Of a stretch of DNA of 64,000 nucleotides, positions 1 through 8,543 are shown piece by piece. The translations under genes were made by a program, and so were the position numbers. Under the pieces are notes generated by a model that was not told the DNA's origin, did no database searches, and saw nothing but the letters and a program-made list of their open reading frames with translations. Every line of letters begins with the position of its first letter. The stretch's first letter is position 1. This stretch comes from Lutibacter sp. (lineage in GTDB: Bacteria; Bacteroidota; Bacteroidia; Flavobacteriales; Flavobacteriaceae): assembly GCA_030683995.1 (NCBI GenBank), contig JAUXPH010000025.1:62001-126000 (forward strand), written 5' to 3'.

Positions 1-580
1 TTGCGCCATATTCTTCTTTTTCAAGTGGAAGCCACCCAATGGCGGTAGGATAAAACAACACTTCTGCGCCTTGCAAAGCCGTTAATCTGGCTGCTTCCGG
101 ATACCATTGATCCCAACAAATTAGCGTGCCTATATTGCCTTTTTTGGTGGGAAATGATTTAAAACCGATATCTCCAGGCGTAAAATAATATTTTTCATAA
201 AATTGCGGATCGTCCGGAATGTGCATTTTACGGTACAACCCTGCTTCAGATCCGTCCGTATCAATAATATAAGCGCTGTTGTGGTAAATTCCTGCCATTC
301 TTTTTTCAAAAAACGGAACAATAATCACCACGCCCAATTCCTTTGCCAATGCGCTGAAAGCGATGAATGACGTGCTGTACAATTCTTCAGCCAGCGAAAA
401 ATTATCGGTGTCCTCACTCTGACAAAAATAATGGCTGCTGTACAATTCGGGTAACGAAATGACTTCCGCGCCTTGTTTTGAGGCATCTTTTACCCAGCTT
501 AAACATTTTTTTAAATTGTTTTCAGCGATATCATTTAAATTTAGCTGCAATACGGCTATTTTATATTTTTTATTTGGCAT
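1..580 (-). CDS. aguB: N-carbamoylputrescine amidase, partial (3' end outside window)
   Basis: This is a nitrilase-superfamily carbon-nitrogen hydrolase, cut by the left window edge after about 193 codons. The catalytic triad is visible: Glu45 (in ISLPELYSS), Lys118 (in LYRKMHIPDD) and Cys155 (in LICWDQWYPEAAR). The segment around Lys118 with PDDP, and the ICWDQWYPEAAR signature, match the AguB family, which hydrolyses N-carbamoylputrescine to putrescine, ammonia and CO2 in the agmatine route. The start is the ATG at 578-580. No signal peptide is seen, so it is cytosolic. The usual partner agmatine deiminase is not in view and may lie beyond the edge. A related amidase of the same superfamily is possible, but the motif context favours AguB. 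Confidence 0.85.
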   Translation of the reverse strand, partial: MPNKKYKIAVLQLNLNDIAENNLKKCLSWVKDASKQGAEVISLPELYSSHYFCQSEDTDNFSLAEELYSTSFIAFSALAKELGVVIIVPFFEKRMAGIYHNSAYIIDTDGSEAGLYRKMHIPDDPQFYEKYYFTPGDIGFKSFPTKKGNIGTLICWDQWYPEAARLTALQGAEVLFYPTAIGWLPLEKEEYGA

Positions 581-647
581 ATTCAAGAATTTATAATGTA
601 AAAGTAGTATTTTTTACAAACAGATGTGAGTAACAATTTTAGAATTT

Positions 648-863
648 TTATTTGATGGAACGCAAATAAAGATTTTCAACTTTATCCCTCGCCCATTGGG
701 TTTTTCTTAGAAATTTTAAGCTCGAATTTATGGAAGGATTCGATTTAAAGCAATTGATGTTAATGCGTTCACCCAATTCTTCCCAGCCATACATCGCCAC
801 CAAAAATTGAAGTATTTCTGCAAGTTTAACGCCGTGAAGCGGATTGTTTGGCTGTTCTTCCAT
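648..863 (-). CDS. VF530 family (DUF2132) small protein
   Basis: The 71-residue protein carries the family hallmarks [19 protein letters not shown] and [13 protein letters not shown], which identify it as VF530/DUF2132. Members are short helical proteins (about 70 residues, so this is full length). The Vibrio member was structurally characterised and DNA binding has been proposed, but the function is unproven. The start ATG at 861-863 follows an AT-rich leader. It stands alone between the amidase and a repeat-containing spacer. Confidence 0.8.
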   Translation of the reverse strand: MEEQPNNPLHGVKLAEILQFLVAMYGWEELGERININCFKSNPSINSSLKFLRKTQWARDKVENLYLRSIK

Positions 864-882
864 TGTTTAACTATTTATTTTT

Positions 883-915
883 CCTATCCCCAGCCCTTTC
901 CGAAGGAAAGGGAGT
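883..915. repeat. Dispersed intergenic hairpin repeat (CCCTTTC...GAAAGGG)
   Basis: The stretch holds CCTATCCCCAGCCCTTTC followed at once by a complementary GAAAGGG arm, forming a hairpin. The same outer sequence occurs inverted at 35654-35703 with a different, longer centre. Two copies at intergenic positions fit a dispersed flavobacterial repeat. Confidence 0.55.
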
Positions 916-960
916 TTGATTAGAAATTCTAACATTATTTAAAATTAAAAACTTTTTAAA

Positions 961-1046
961 GGCCAACGCGCCAGCTGGCACTATCGCTAAAAACAGCTAC
1001 CAGCTGTTTTCTTTACGCTCCGTCCCCCCTTCGGGGGTTAGGGGGC
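961..1046. repeat. Dispersed three-hairpin repeat, copy 1
   Basis: The copy begins with the palindrome GCCAGCTGGC (970-979). It continues with a hairpin whose arms are AAACAGCT (991-998) and AGCTGTTT (1002-1009), and ends with a CCCCC-TTC-GGGGG hairpin followed by TTAGGGGGC. A second copy at 43496-43582 keeps the first and third hairpins, but its middle hairpin has different arms that still pair with each other. It lies at the end of the SDR gene on the minus strand and could help end transcription. Confidence 0.6.
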
Positions 1047-1047
1047 T

Positions 1048-2601
1048 TTACCAGTCTATCGGGCGATAATCTTTTAAAAATTTACCGCTCCAATGTTTCC
1101 CTGTGTTGATGCCGTCGAATAACGGATCCATAACACGTGCCGCACCATCAACAATATCCAAAGGCGGCTGAAAATCGTGCACTTCTATTTTATGTTTGGA
1201 CAAATCAACCGGATCTTCATCGGTCACCCAACCTGTATCCACTGCGTTTATATAGATTCCGCTTTTGGCAAAATCTGAAGCCGCAGTATGCGTCATCATA
1301 TTCAACGCAGCCTTGGCCATGTTGGTATGTGGATGCCGATCTTGTTTCGTAAATCGGTGAAATTTCCCTTCCATTGCCGACACGTTGATGATGTGTTTTT
1401 GTCCGGTATTTTCTTTTTTCATTAAATTGGACAAGCGGTTGCACAACACAAATGGCGCAACGGCATTCACCAATTGAACCTCAATCATTTCTGTGGTTTC
1501 AATTTCGCCCAATTTCAATCGCCAGCTGTTTGTTTTTCTTAAATCTACCTGCTGTAAATCGGCATCCAGTTTTCCTTCCGGAAAAACTTCGCTCGCGGTC
1601 AAAGAATTGTCGAAACTATAAGGAATTTGCGACAATTTTGCGGAAGAACTTAGTCCGATTCCTGGTTCCGATCCGTGCCAGGTCACCGGAATATTGGTTT
1701 GATTGTTTGCAATTTCTGAAGAAAGACTTCTCAATTCCTGCAAACAGTTGTGATGGTTGCTGAGCAAATTTTTGGTGAATTGCGGTAAATCATCAAAATT
1801 CATTTCTTCTTTTGCCATTAAATGATGATAAAATCCGGCCGGTCTTCTTACGGTTTGCGCAGCATTGTTGATGAGAATATCCAATCGGCTGTATTGCTGC
1901 TCTATATAATTGCAAAAAATTTCGACACTTGGAATATGTCTTAAATCGAGTCCGTGAATTTTTAGGCGATCGGCCCAATCAAAATAATCTTTTTCCTGGG
2001 AAAATCGCAATGCGGAATCCACAGGAAACCTTGTGGTGGCAACCACCGTGGCGCCTGCACGCAACAACATTAAGGTAATGTGGTAGCCTATTTTTAAACG
2101 AGAACCTGTGACAACTGCCACTTGATTGGTTAGATCAGCGGATTGAAAACGTTTGGCGTAATTGAAATCGCCGCATTCTTGGCACATGGTATCGTAAAAA
2201 TGATGCAGTTTGGTGTACACCGCTTTACAAACGTAGCAATTTCGGGGAGATTCGAGTTCGAGTTTTTTGTTTTTTGAGGCATCAATGTGTTCCATTAACT
2301 TTGGCGCTTCAAAAATAATAGCTTCACGGGCGCTTCTGATGCCCGTTTCTTTACGTGCATGACGATCGCGTGCGACCATTTTGCGTTTGATGGATTTTTT
2401 GGCGTCTTTTTTTCCTTGGGAAAATGCTTCTCGGCTTGGCCTGGTCAACATTCCGGCAGCTTTAAATAATGCAATTCGTTTTTCTTCCGAGAGCTCAAAA
2501 ACCTGATTGGTGTCATTAACCAATTGTTCCAATATAGCAATGCAGGAATCAATTTGTTCCTGGCTTACTTTACTGGATGTTTCCTCAATGTTAGGTTTCA
2601 T
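1048..2601 (-). CDS. Zinc-ribbon/SDR-fold protein, catalytic Tyr replaced
   Basis: Read from a TTG at 2616 it would be 522 residues; I prefer the ATG at 2599-2601 (residue 6 of that longer reading, whose numbering is used here), because a TATATTTG promoter box at 2621-2628 would place the TTG at or before the transcript start. Residues 1-125 are helical and charged. A four-Cys zinc knuckle follows (C127, C130, C145, C148), then a short-chain dehydrogenase fold with TGSRLKIG (170-177), NNAAQ (250-254) and Ser413 in NVSAMEG. The expected YxxxK reads TNMAK, so the proton-donor Tyr is Thr431 while Lys435 is kept. An insertion of about 100 residues separates NNAAQ from the serine. No substrate can be named; a redox-inactive or altered activity is possible. 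Confidence 0.75.
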   Translation of the reverse strand: MKPNIEETSSKVSQEQIDSCIAILEQLVNDTNQVFELSEEKRIALFKAAGMLTRPSREAFSQGKKDAKKSIKRKMVARDRHARKETGIRSAREAIIFEAPKLMEHIDASKNKKLELESPRNCYVCKAVYTKLHHFYDTMCQECGDFNYAKRFQSADLTNQVAVVTGSRLKIGYHITLMLLRAGATVVATTRFPVDSALRFSQEKDYFDWADRLKIHGLDLRHIPSVEIFCNYIEQQYSRLDILINNAAQTVRRPAGFYHHLMAKEEMNFDDLPQFTKNLLSNHHNCLQELRSLSSEIANNQTNIPVTWHGSEPGIGLSSSAKLSQIPYSFDNSLTASEVFPEGKLDADLQQVDLRKTNSWRLKLGEIETTEMIEVQLVNAVAPFVLCNRLSNLMKKENTGQKHIINVSAMEGKFHRFTKQDRHPHTNMAKAALNMMTHTAASDFAKSGIYINAVDTGWVTDEDPVDLSKHKIEVHDFQPPLDIVDGAARVMDPLFDGINTGKHWSGKFLKDYRPIDW

Positions 2602-2620
2602 AAAAAGCTGTTTCAAGCGG

Positions 2621-2628
2621 CAAATATA
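2621..2628 (-). promoter_or_regulatory. -7 box TATATTTG upstream of the SDR gene
   Basis: The minus strand reads TATATTTG, an exact match to the Bacteroidota -7 consensus TAnnTTTG, 19 nt before the ATG at 2601. No clear -33 TTG was found at the ideal distance. Confidence 0.5.
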
Positions 2629-2754
2629 GCCATAAAAGGCTAAATTCTAAAAATCGCGGCATTTATTGTTGTTAATGAGCACCAAAGTTAAAAAGTTTAA
2701 AGTTGGTAGCGTAAAAATTTAATAATGCTCTATATTTTACGGATTTTTTAACCG

Positions 2755-2990
2755 CAAAATATCGCAAAGAAAAAGCGCTAAGACCGCAAGAAAAATTTGT
2801 TAAAATAATCGAAAACCTGCCTGTCCGGCAGGCAGGTCTAATTCCCAGAATCTATCGGGAGGTAAATTAATTTGCGTTAGGGATTGAACGGCATGTTTGA
2901 GCACTTTTTTAGTTGCTTTTCGCAACTAAAAAATGCGAGTAGTGAAAGCCCGACCCGCCAACTGGCGGGGAACGCCCACCAAAAAGATCG
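2755..2990. repeat. Gene-free spacer with several dispersed repeats and hairpins
   Basis: The spacer 2617-3010 has no convincing gene. It holds an 'aaccgcaaaatatcgcaaag' type repeat (about 2750-2795, whose inverted counterpart lies at 10315-10370). A hairpin CCTGCCTG/CAGGCAGG spans 2816-2836. A 12-bp perfect hairpin of TTTTTTAGTTGC with GCAACTAAAAAA spans 2905-2933, and CCCGCCA/TGGCGGG lies near 2953-2968. The part beginning GCGTTAGGGATTGAACGG and ending AGTGAAAGCCCGACCC resembles a repeat I recall as common between flavobacterial genes. These are probably dispersed repeats, possibly ending transcription of the convergent or adjacent units. Confidence 0.5.
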
Positions 2991-3010
2991 GCAGGCCCAA
3001 ATAATACCGT

Positions 3011-4126
3011 TTATTCGGTAATTTTTTTCTTAATTTTCTTTAAAATCGGAGTTATTTTTGAAGTTGTGGGAATGGTGTCGCCCAATAAAAATCCCCAAGG
3101 TTTTAATGGTTCTATATGGTCAAAAATAACTTTTATGATGGCAAGGAGCGGAATTGACAAAAACATTCCTGAGATACCCCACAACGCATTGCCTGCAAAC
3201 ACAACGATGATGGCGAAAAGTGCGTTGATTCTTACTTTTGACGATACAACCATTGGAACAATTAAGTTATTGTCTATCAACTGAATAATATAATAAATTC
3301 CCAAAACGTATAAAGCATACATGCCCGAGTCTTTTGTGGCTAAAGCAACGGCCATTGGCAATGCAACGGCAACGAGTCCGCCAATATAAGGGATAACATT
3401 GAGCAATGCGCCCAGAATACCAAGCAGAATAGCATATTCAATGCCAAGCGCAAAAAGTGCCGCAGTGTTTAATATGGCCACAATAATGGCTTCAATCACC
3501 AATCCGGCAAGATAGCGTTGGATAACGGTTTTTGTTTCGGAAATAATTTTGCTAATTTGGTTTTGGTCGCTGCTGACAAATACCCGGTGAATAAATTCTA
3601 TAATAAGTTTGTTGTAATACAATAACAGAAATACATATACAGGAACCAACAGCATCACCATCAATCCATTGCCCACCACAAACATCGTTTTTCCAACTTC
3701 CGCACCGCTTATAGTAAGTGAATCATTTTTTGTATTTGTGATCCATCTGTTCACTTTCCATTGGTTCAAATCAAAATAACGGGAAGCCCAATGGGTAAAT
3801 TCGTTAATGGTAATAGAAAATTTTTCGACCATTAATGGCCAGGAATCCACAAAAATACTTGCTTGCCTGAATATTAATGCCGTTAATGATGCTGTGACTA
3901 AAATGGTAAGAAATAAGGTAAAAATGATGGCAACCACCCTATTCATTTTCATTCTTACAAAGAAGTTGACAATGGGATAAAGCAAAACGGCAATCATTAC
4001 TGAAAAAATGAGCGGGACAATGATATCTTGGGCGATATAAAGCATACTGGTAAACACAAAAATCCCCACCAAAAGAATTGTTGTTTTTACATAAAATGGC
4101 AAGTTGAAACTACTATTTGTGTTCAT
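3011..4126 (-). CDS. AI-2E family transporter (PerM/YdiK type permease)
   Basis: The 371-residue inner-membrane protein has the layout of the AI-2E/UPF0118 family: an N-terminal pair of membrane helices, a soluble stretch near residues 90-150, and a C-terminal bundle. Conserved C-terminal motifs are visible (NVIPYIGG, DNNLIVPM, then GISGMFLSIPLLAI). Members have been linked to autoinducer-2 export and to Na+/H+ antiport, so the substrate cannot be assigned. The start ATG at 4124-4126 lies 10 bp downstream of the stop of the preceding gene on the minus strand, suggesting an operon with the two small proteins upstream. Confidence 0.85.
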   Translation of the reverse strand: MNTNSSFNLPFYVKTTILLVGIFVFTSMLYIAQDIIVPLIFSVMIAVLLYPIVNFFVRMKMNRVVAIIFTLFLTILVTASLTALIFRQASIFVDSWPLMVEKFSITINEFTHWASRYFDLNQWKVNRWITNTKNDSLTISGAEVGKTMFVVGNGLMVMLLVPVYVFLLLYYNKLIIEFIHRVFVSSDQNQISKIISETKTVIQRYLAGLVIEAIIVAILNTAALFALGIEYAILLGILGALLNVIPYIGGLVAVALPMAVALATKDSGMYALYVLGIYYIIQLIDNNLIVPMVVSSKVRINALFAIIVVFAGNALWGISGMFLSIPLLAIIKVIFDHIEPLKPWGFLLGDTIPTTSKITPILKKIKKKITE

Positions 4127-4136
4127 ACCTTAAATT

Positions 4137-4556
4137 TCATTCATAGGGGTCGCTTTTTTCTGTTTCATTAACTTCTTCATTTGAATGGCTGCCAAATAGG
4201 TTAAATATTTTTTTAGCCATTGCTTTAATGCTATCAGGATTTTTTGCCACAACGTTTGTGATGCCAAACATTAATGCCGATCCCAGAAGCTTTTTTATGG
4301 GACTGTTGACTACGCCCTGAAAGAGCATTTTTGAAAGATATCCAGTTCCAAAACCAACTGAAGTGTTTAAAATACCATCTTTTATAAAATCGGAATCTCC
4401 CAGATCTTTTAAAGTGTTTAATATAATGTTTGCAGGCTTAACACTGTTATAAGCTGTTTGAAATTGTTCTTTCAATGCTTTACCTTCTTCAGCTTGTTGA
4501 TATTCTAAACGAAGAATGGCGGCTCTAAGCTCGTGTTGCGTTTTTATTGGTTCCAT
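4137..4556 (-). CDS. Conserved hypothetical protein of envelope-stress type cluster
   Basis: The 139-residue product has a helical N-terminus (residues 1-35 rich in Glu/Gln/Leu, probably coiled coil), a Gly-rich moderately hydrophobic centre (about 70-105) and an acidic C-terminal tail. I do not recognise the family. It is tightly packed between the holin-III-like gene (8-bp gap) and the AI-2E permease (10-bp gap), so it is probably translated from the same message. The central part is too weakly hydrophobic for confident membrane helices, and peripheral membrane association is a guess. Confidence 0.6.
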   Translation of the reverse strand: MEPIKTQHELRAAILRLEYQQAEEGKALKEQFQTAYNSVKPANIILNTLKDLGDSDFIKDGILNTSVGFGTGYLSKMLFQGVVNSPIKKLLGSALMFGITNVVAKNPDSIKAMAKKIFNLFGSHSNEEVNETEKSDPYE

Positions 4557-4564
4557 AAATTCGT

Positions 4565-4906
4565 TTATTTTAATGCTTGTGAAATGATTAAATTGCTCAA
4601 CGGTTTTTCAATCCATTTATGAAGAAAGAAATGCAAGATTAAGCCGGCAACTAAGTAAAATGCGGCCACAATAAAGAAACCATAATAAAACTTCCCGAGT
4701 AATTCTCCTAGGTATAGCGCAACGCCAATGTTAAAAACAAGGAGAAACATTGAGATCATAAGGATGACACTAATTCTTGCTACCACAGATGTGGCCACAA
4801 CTGTGGTTGTTTCCAACGCTTTTAGCTTTGAAATCTCGTAGGTGGTTTTACCAAAAGTTTCTGCTTTATCAAATAGTGTTTCAAATATACTTGGCTGTAT
4901 TTCCAT
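4565..4906 (-). CDS. Holin-superfamily-III-like (YqjE/DUF1469-type) membrane protein
   Basis: The 113-residue protein has a charged amphipathic N-terminus (1-38), two adjacent membrane helices (about 42-68 and 74-94) and a short cytosolic tail. This layout is that of the 'phage holin family' proteins found in bacterial chromosomes beside YtxH-type genes. These are not lysis genes here: no endolysin or phage gene is nearby, and the context is a general-stress envelope operon. It is the first gene of the three-gene block ending with the AI-2E permease. Confidence 0.65.
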   Translation of the reverse strand: MEIQPSIFETLFDKAETFGKTTYEISKLKALETTTVVATSVVARISVILMISMFLLVFNIGVALYLGELLGKFYYGFFIVAAFYLVAGLILHFFLHKWIEKPLSNLIISQALK

Positions 4907-5009
4907 TTTTTTTTGTTTTTAGACAAATTTTCTTGCAAGTTCACTTGCCGAAATTCTTGGCAAGATCTAAGGTCGATTTTGTTTGTCTTATTTTAGGTTT
5001 CGATTGGCT

Positions 5010-6959
5010 TTAATTTTTCTTTGTATTTTTAAAATGCTTTTCCATTAATTCAGTAAAAGTTACATTTTTAAAAGGTTTAGAAATATAGTCATTAAATCCC
5101 GTTTCAATTGATTTTTCTTTGTCACCCAAAAGCGCATAAGCTGTTTGCGCAACAATAATTACTTTTTTATTAAACAGTCGAATTTGCTTTGTGGCTTCAT
5201 AGCCATTCATTTTCGGCATTTTAATATCCATTAAAATCAAATCAATATCGGGGTTGTCACGGCAAATTTGCACTGCCTCTAATCCGCTTCTGGCTATTAA
5301 AACTTCTTTAGAATATTTTTCAACCTGTATTGCAATTAATTTTTCTGTTATTTCATCGTCTTCTGTAATCAATATTTTAAGGTTATTGGTTTGATTTTTT
5401 TCTTCAATATTACCAAAATCACCCATAACAATATTTTCTGTTTTTTTAATAATGTATGGAATGGTAAAACTAAAATTTGAGCCTTTTTCTTCTTCACTTT
5501 CAACCCAAATTTTTCCGCCTAACAATTCAACATACGCTTTTGAAATCGACAGGCCCAATCCGGCACCTTCATAATTGCGGCTTAATGATTCACTTCCCTG
5601 CCTAAACCTTTCAAAAATGAGTGTTTTTTGTTCATGGCGAATGCCTACCCCTGAATCTTTTACATAAAACTCAAGGAATTTTCCATTTTTTTTACATCCA
5701 AATTCAATGGAGCCTTCATTGGTAAATTTAATGGCATTTTTAACAAGATTTGTCAGAATTGCATAGAGTTTTTCCTTGTCGGTTTTTATCACAACATCAT
5801 TTTTGGACAACGAATTATTAGAGATAAATTGGATTCCTTTTTTATCGGTTTCCGACTTGAAGAAGTTATGGATGTACTCCATTTGCTCATTTAGATTCGA
5901 TTCGGATATATTAACATCCAGAATTCCCGATTCTATTTTCGAAATACTTACAATATCATTGATGATATTAAGCATTCTCTTTCCGCTATTCTCAATAATT
6001 CGGATATATTCTTGTTGTTTTTCACCAGTAAGATTTGGGGTTGTCAAAAGTCCGGCAAAACCTAAAATACCGTTCATTGGCGTACGAATTTCATGAGACA
6101 TATTGGCTAAAAAAGCCGATTTTAAACGATCACTTTCTTCTGCGCGCTCTTTGGCATTAATTAGTTCGGCTGCACGTTTTTCTTTTGCTTTATTTTGAAA
6201 AGCAAGTTCTTTGTTGGCAATAATTAACTCGGCCGCACGCTTTTCTTTCTCTTCATTTTGAAAAGCAAGTTCCTTGTTGGCAATCACCAATTCGGCTGCC
6301 CTTTTTTCTTTCTCTTCATTTTGAAACGCCAATTCCTTGTTGGCAATGATCAACTCTGATGCCCGTCTTTCTTTAACTTCGTTCTGAAAGGCAAGTTCTT
6401 CATTGGCAATCACCAGTTCAGCTGCCCTGTTTTCTTTCTCTTCATTTTGATAGGCCAATTCTTCATTGGCAATCACCAATTCAGCGGCCCTTTTTTCTTT
6501 CACGTTATTTTGAAAAGCTAGTTCTTCGTTGGCAATAATTAACTCTGCAGCCCGTTTTTCTTTTTCTCTGTTTTGAAATGCGAGTTCTTTATTGGCAATC
6601 ACCAATTCAGCGGCCCTTTTTTCTTTCACTTTATTTTGAAAAGCCAGTTCTTCATTAGCTATAATCAACTCTGCGGCCCGTTTTTCTTTCTCCTCATTTT
6701 GAAAAGCAAGTTCTATGTTGGCAATCACCAATTCAGCGGCCCTTTTTTCTTTCTCTTCATTTTGAAAGGCAAGTTCTATATTGGCAATAATTAATTCTGC
6801 CGCTCGTTTTTCTTTCTCTTCATTTTGAAAATCAAGTTCAATGTTGGCAATGACCAATTCGGCTGCCTTTATTTCTTCAAATTTAAACATATAATTTCCA
6901 ATTAATTGGTTGACTAAAAAAACAATATGTAACTGAATTGGTACTTGTTTTATAAACAT
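5010..6959 (-). CDS. Hybrid histidine kinase with eleven 21-residue coiled-coil repeats
   Basis: The 649-residue protein has no recognisable sensor domain. Residues 32-262 are eleven copies of a 21-residue unit of the type AAELVIANKELAFQNEEKEKR (consensus given whole; copies differ at a few positions), with a partial twelfth copy leading into the kinase. Twenty-one residues equal three heptads, so a continuous coiled coil is expected. HisKA follows with phospho-acceptor His289 in NMSHEIRTPMN, then the ATPase domain, then a receiver (527-649) with Asp578 in LMDIKMPKMNGYEA. No membrane helix is evident, so it is likely cytosolic. The start ATG at 6957-6959 is supported by TTG-N19-AATATTTG upstream; M24 is an alternative. 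It neighbours YtxH and holin-like genes. Confidence 0.9.
   Translation of the reverse strand: MFIKQVPIQLHIVFLVNQLIGNYMFKFEEIKAAELVIANIELDFQNEEKEKRAAELIIANIELAFQNEEKEKRAAELVIANIELAFQNEEKEKRAAELIIANEELAFQNKVKEKRAAELVIANKELAFQNREKEKRAAELIIANEELAFQNNVKEKRAAELVIANEELAYQNEEKENRAAELVIANEELAFQNEVKERRASELIIANKELAFQNEEKEKRAAELVIANKELAFQNEEKEKRAAELIIANKELAFQNKAKEKRAAELINAKERAEESDRLKSAFLANMSHEIRTPMNGILGFAGLLTTPNLTGEKQQEYIRIIENSGKRMLNIINDIVSISKIESGILDVNISESNLNEQMEYIHNFFKSETDKKGIQFISNNSLSKNDVVIKTDKEKLYAILTNLVKNAIKFTNEGSIEFGCKKNGKFLEFYVKDSGVGIRHEQKTLIFERFRQGSESLSRNYEGAGLGLSISKAYVELLGGKIWVESEEEKGSNFSFTIPYIIKKTENIVMGDFGNIEEKNQTNNLKILITEDDEITEKLIAIQVEKYSKEVLIARSGLEAVQICRDNPDIDLILMDIKMPKMNGYEATKQIRLFNKKVIIVAQTAYALLGDKEKSIETGFNDYISKPFKNVTFTELMEKHFKNTKKN
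6174..6866 (-). repeat. 63-bp in-frame tandem repeat, 11 copies
   Basis: Eleven consecutive 63-bp units encode the coiled-coil linker of the hybrid kinase. Copies differ at scattered positions, such as V/I at residue 5 and I/E/K at residue 9, and the V/I alternation between successive units hints at growth by two-unit (126-bp) steps. Unequal recombination could change copy number without breaking the frame. Confidence 0.9.
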
Positions 6960-7032
6960 TGGCTTTAACTTTCAAATATTAATCCATTAAAATGGCAATC
7001 AATACTTGAAAGTTAATTCACCAATTGCATTT

Positions 7033-7314
7033 TTATTTTATGGCTTCCTCCAAAACTTCATCCACAACTTCTTCCACTTCAATAATTTTATTTTTTGCCG
7101 TTTTAGTGGCTTCACCTTTCATTGATTCAAATTTACTGGTGGCATTGTCAACAAATTCATTGAATTTTTCTTCAAATTCCTCCAAATAATCATTTCCTTT
7201 TTGAGAAATTTTCTTTCTTGTGTTCGATCCTTTGTGCGGCGCAAACAAAATTCCTAAAGCTGCTCCAACTGCAGCGCTTGCCAATGTTACCAAAATTACT
7301 TTTTGTGCTTTCAT
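7033..7314 (-). CDS. YtxH domain-containing protein
   Basis: The 93-residue protein has an N-terminal Gly/Ala-rich hydrophobic helix (about 5-26) ending in FAPHKGSNTRKKI, the YtxH signature, followed by a long acidic and amphipathic helix. YtxH-type proteins are small stress-associated membrane-anchored proteins of unknown mechanism. The start is ATG 7312-7314. It lies upstream of, and in the same direction as, the repeat-containing kinase, after an AT-rich region. Confidence 0.8.
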   Translation of the reverse strand: MKAQKVILVTLASAAVGAALGILFAPHKGSNTRKKISQKGNDYLEEFEEKFNEFVDNATSKFESMKGEATKTAKNKIIEVEEVVDEVLEEAIK

Positions 7315-7767
7315 TATGTTATATTTTTTTTAATATGATTATTATTTAATTTAGTGCAAAGTTGCAATCAAACGATTAAATAGTTGTTACATAATTTTGA
7401 ATCATAATTACATTATTCACACATTTAATCAAAAATAATTGTATGCCAAATAAATAATAAACTACTTAAAATCATATATTTAACTCTTAAATTAAACTTA
7501 GATTAAATAATTTTTTTTTTAGGTTTGCTCGCCATTTTAGTAGGCGTTTTCTGCAAGCTGGCGCAGCGGAATTTTACGATTATTATGGCTAAATCAGATG
7601 TTAACCAAAGCAAAATTGGCTATTTTTGTATTTTCTTTTTTGCAGTTATACTAATTTCAATTGAATTGATTTTTATGTTTTTTTATTCGCTTTTTATCAT
7701 AGAATACGCAAATTAAATTATGAAATATGATTTACGATTTGGTTTCTTGATTTTTCTTTACTTAATG
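7315..7767. other. AT-rich spacer, possible tiny membrane ORF only
   Basis: No convincing gene is seen between YtxH and the secreted protein at 7816. A plus-strand frame (7525-7716, or from an ATG at 7584) would encode a 43-63 residue hydrophobic peptide, but it has no promoter box I can find and no recognisable family. I regard it as unproven. A CAACTTTG near-match to a -7 box (7357-7364, minus) may serve YtxH. Confidence 0.35.
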
Positions 7768-7775
7768 TATATTTG
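7747..7775 (+). promoter_or_regulatory. Promoter TTG-N18-TATATTTG
   Basis: TTG at 7747-7749 and TATATTTG at 7768-7775 are separated by 18 nt, a near-ideal Bacteroidota housekeeping promoter. It lies 40 nt before the TTG start of the secreted protein at 7816. Confidence 0.65.
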
Positions 7776-7815
7776 CATTTAATTTAAGCAACTTTAGCTC
7801 CTAAAAACATCACTT

Positions 7816-8535
7816 TTGAAAATTTTCCTGTCTAAAATACTTCCGTTAATCCTCTTCATACAAACCAATCTGGCTTTTACACAAGAATGGAAAAATTTAA
7901 AAACCTACCAAAAAGAAACAAAAAATATAATACTTGAAAATGGTTGTTGGTTAAAAAACGATAGAATAAAACAGACATTTACTTGGAGTCAAGCAAATAG
8001 TTACAACCTAAATAGTGAAAATGGAAATAAAAAATATAAAACAATCAGCCAGATAAGGGATTTTTATTTATGGTTTGATAGAGTAAGAATTCAAAGGGGA
8101 CACGAAATAAAATGGATTGGTTTCGCAGCGATAGCCGCAACTGAATTGGCAAAATTAGACAATTCCTTTATCCGTATTTTTATTGTTCGAAATAAAGATA
8201 TTGTTAAATTTGGAAGAGAAGGTTCTATAAAAGTATTTGATTTTACATTTCCAAAATTAAAAAAACTGTATTTTTCTGATAAATTAATAACTGGAAAAGA
8301 CGCAGAAAACTGGGACAAAGAACACGGAATGAAAGAACAGTGCAAAATTCTTGATTCACTGTATAAAAATTTATCAGAAAAGGATTTCCACAAATTGGAA
8401 AGAATGGCGAAAGGAAAAGGTATTTTCAGTTTGGGAGTTCCAAAAAAATTAAGGTTTGAAGGTGATTTACACGATTGCAAAGCAAGAATCGACTACGGAA
8501 TAAGTAAAATTCTTCCTGTTTATTTAAACAAATAG
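7816..8535 (+). CDS. Secreted protein of unknown function
   Basis: The 239-residue product starts at TTG 7816 (no in-frame ATG nearby) and has a clear signal peptide (residues 1-22, ending near LAFTQ). The mature part is basic and Lys-rich, with two Cys near the ends (about 44 and 224) that could pair in the periplasm. I recognise no enzyme motif. It is a stand-alone transcription unit with its own promoter (7747-7775) and a hairpin terminator (8544-8574). Confidence 0.7.
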   Translation: MKIFLSKILPLILFIQTNLAFTQEWKNLKTYQKETKNIILENGCWLKNDRIKQTFTWSQANSYNLNSENGNKKYKTISQIRDFYLWFDRVRIQRGHEIKWIGFAAIAATELAKLDNSFIRIFIVRNKDIVKFGREGSIKVFDFTFPKLKKLYFSDKLITGKDAENWDKEHGMKEQCKILDSLYKNLSEKDFHKLERMAKGKGIFSLGVPKKLRFEGDLHDCKARIDYGISKILPVYLNK

Positions 8536-8543
8536 CCTTCTTA

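Noticed and set aside
4565-4906. Holin-like gene as a sign of a prophage
   Set aside because: No other phage gene is present; chromosomal holin-III-like proteins are common beside stress genes.
6573-6794. A plus-strand frame with repeats inside the kinase gene
   Set aside because: It is the mirror frame of the kinase's coiled-coil repeats.
6174-6866. Regular 63-bp repeats that could suggest a CRISPR array
   Set aside because: They are in frame inside a kinase gene, have no unique spacers, and the repeats encode a coiled coil.
7525-7716. A 63-codon hydrophobic plus-strand frame
   Set aside because: No promoter box, no family features; low-complexity AT-rich DNA easily gives hydrophobic frames.
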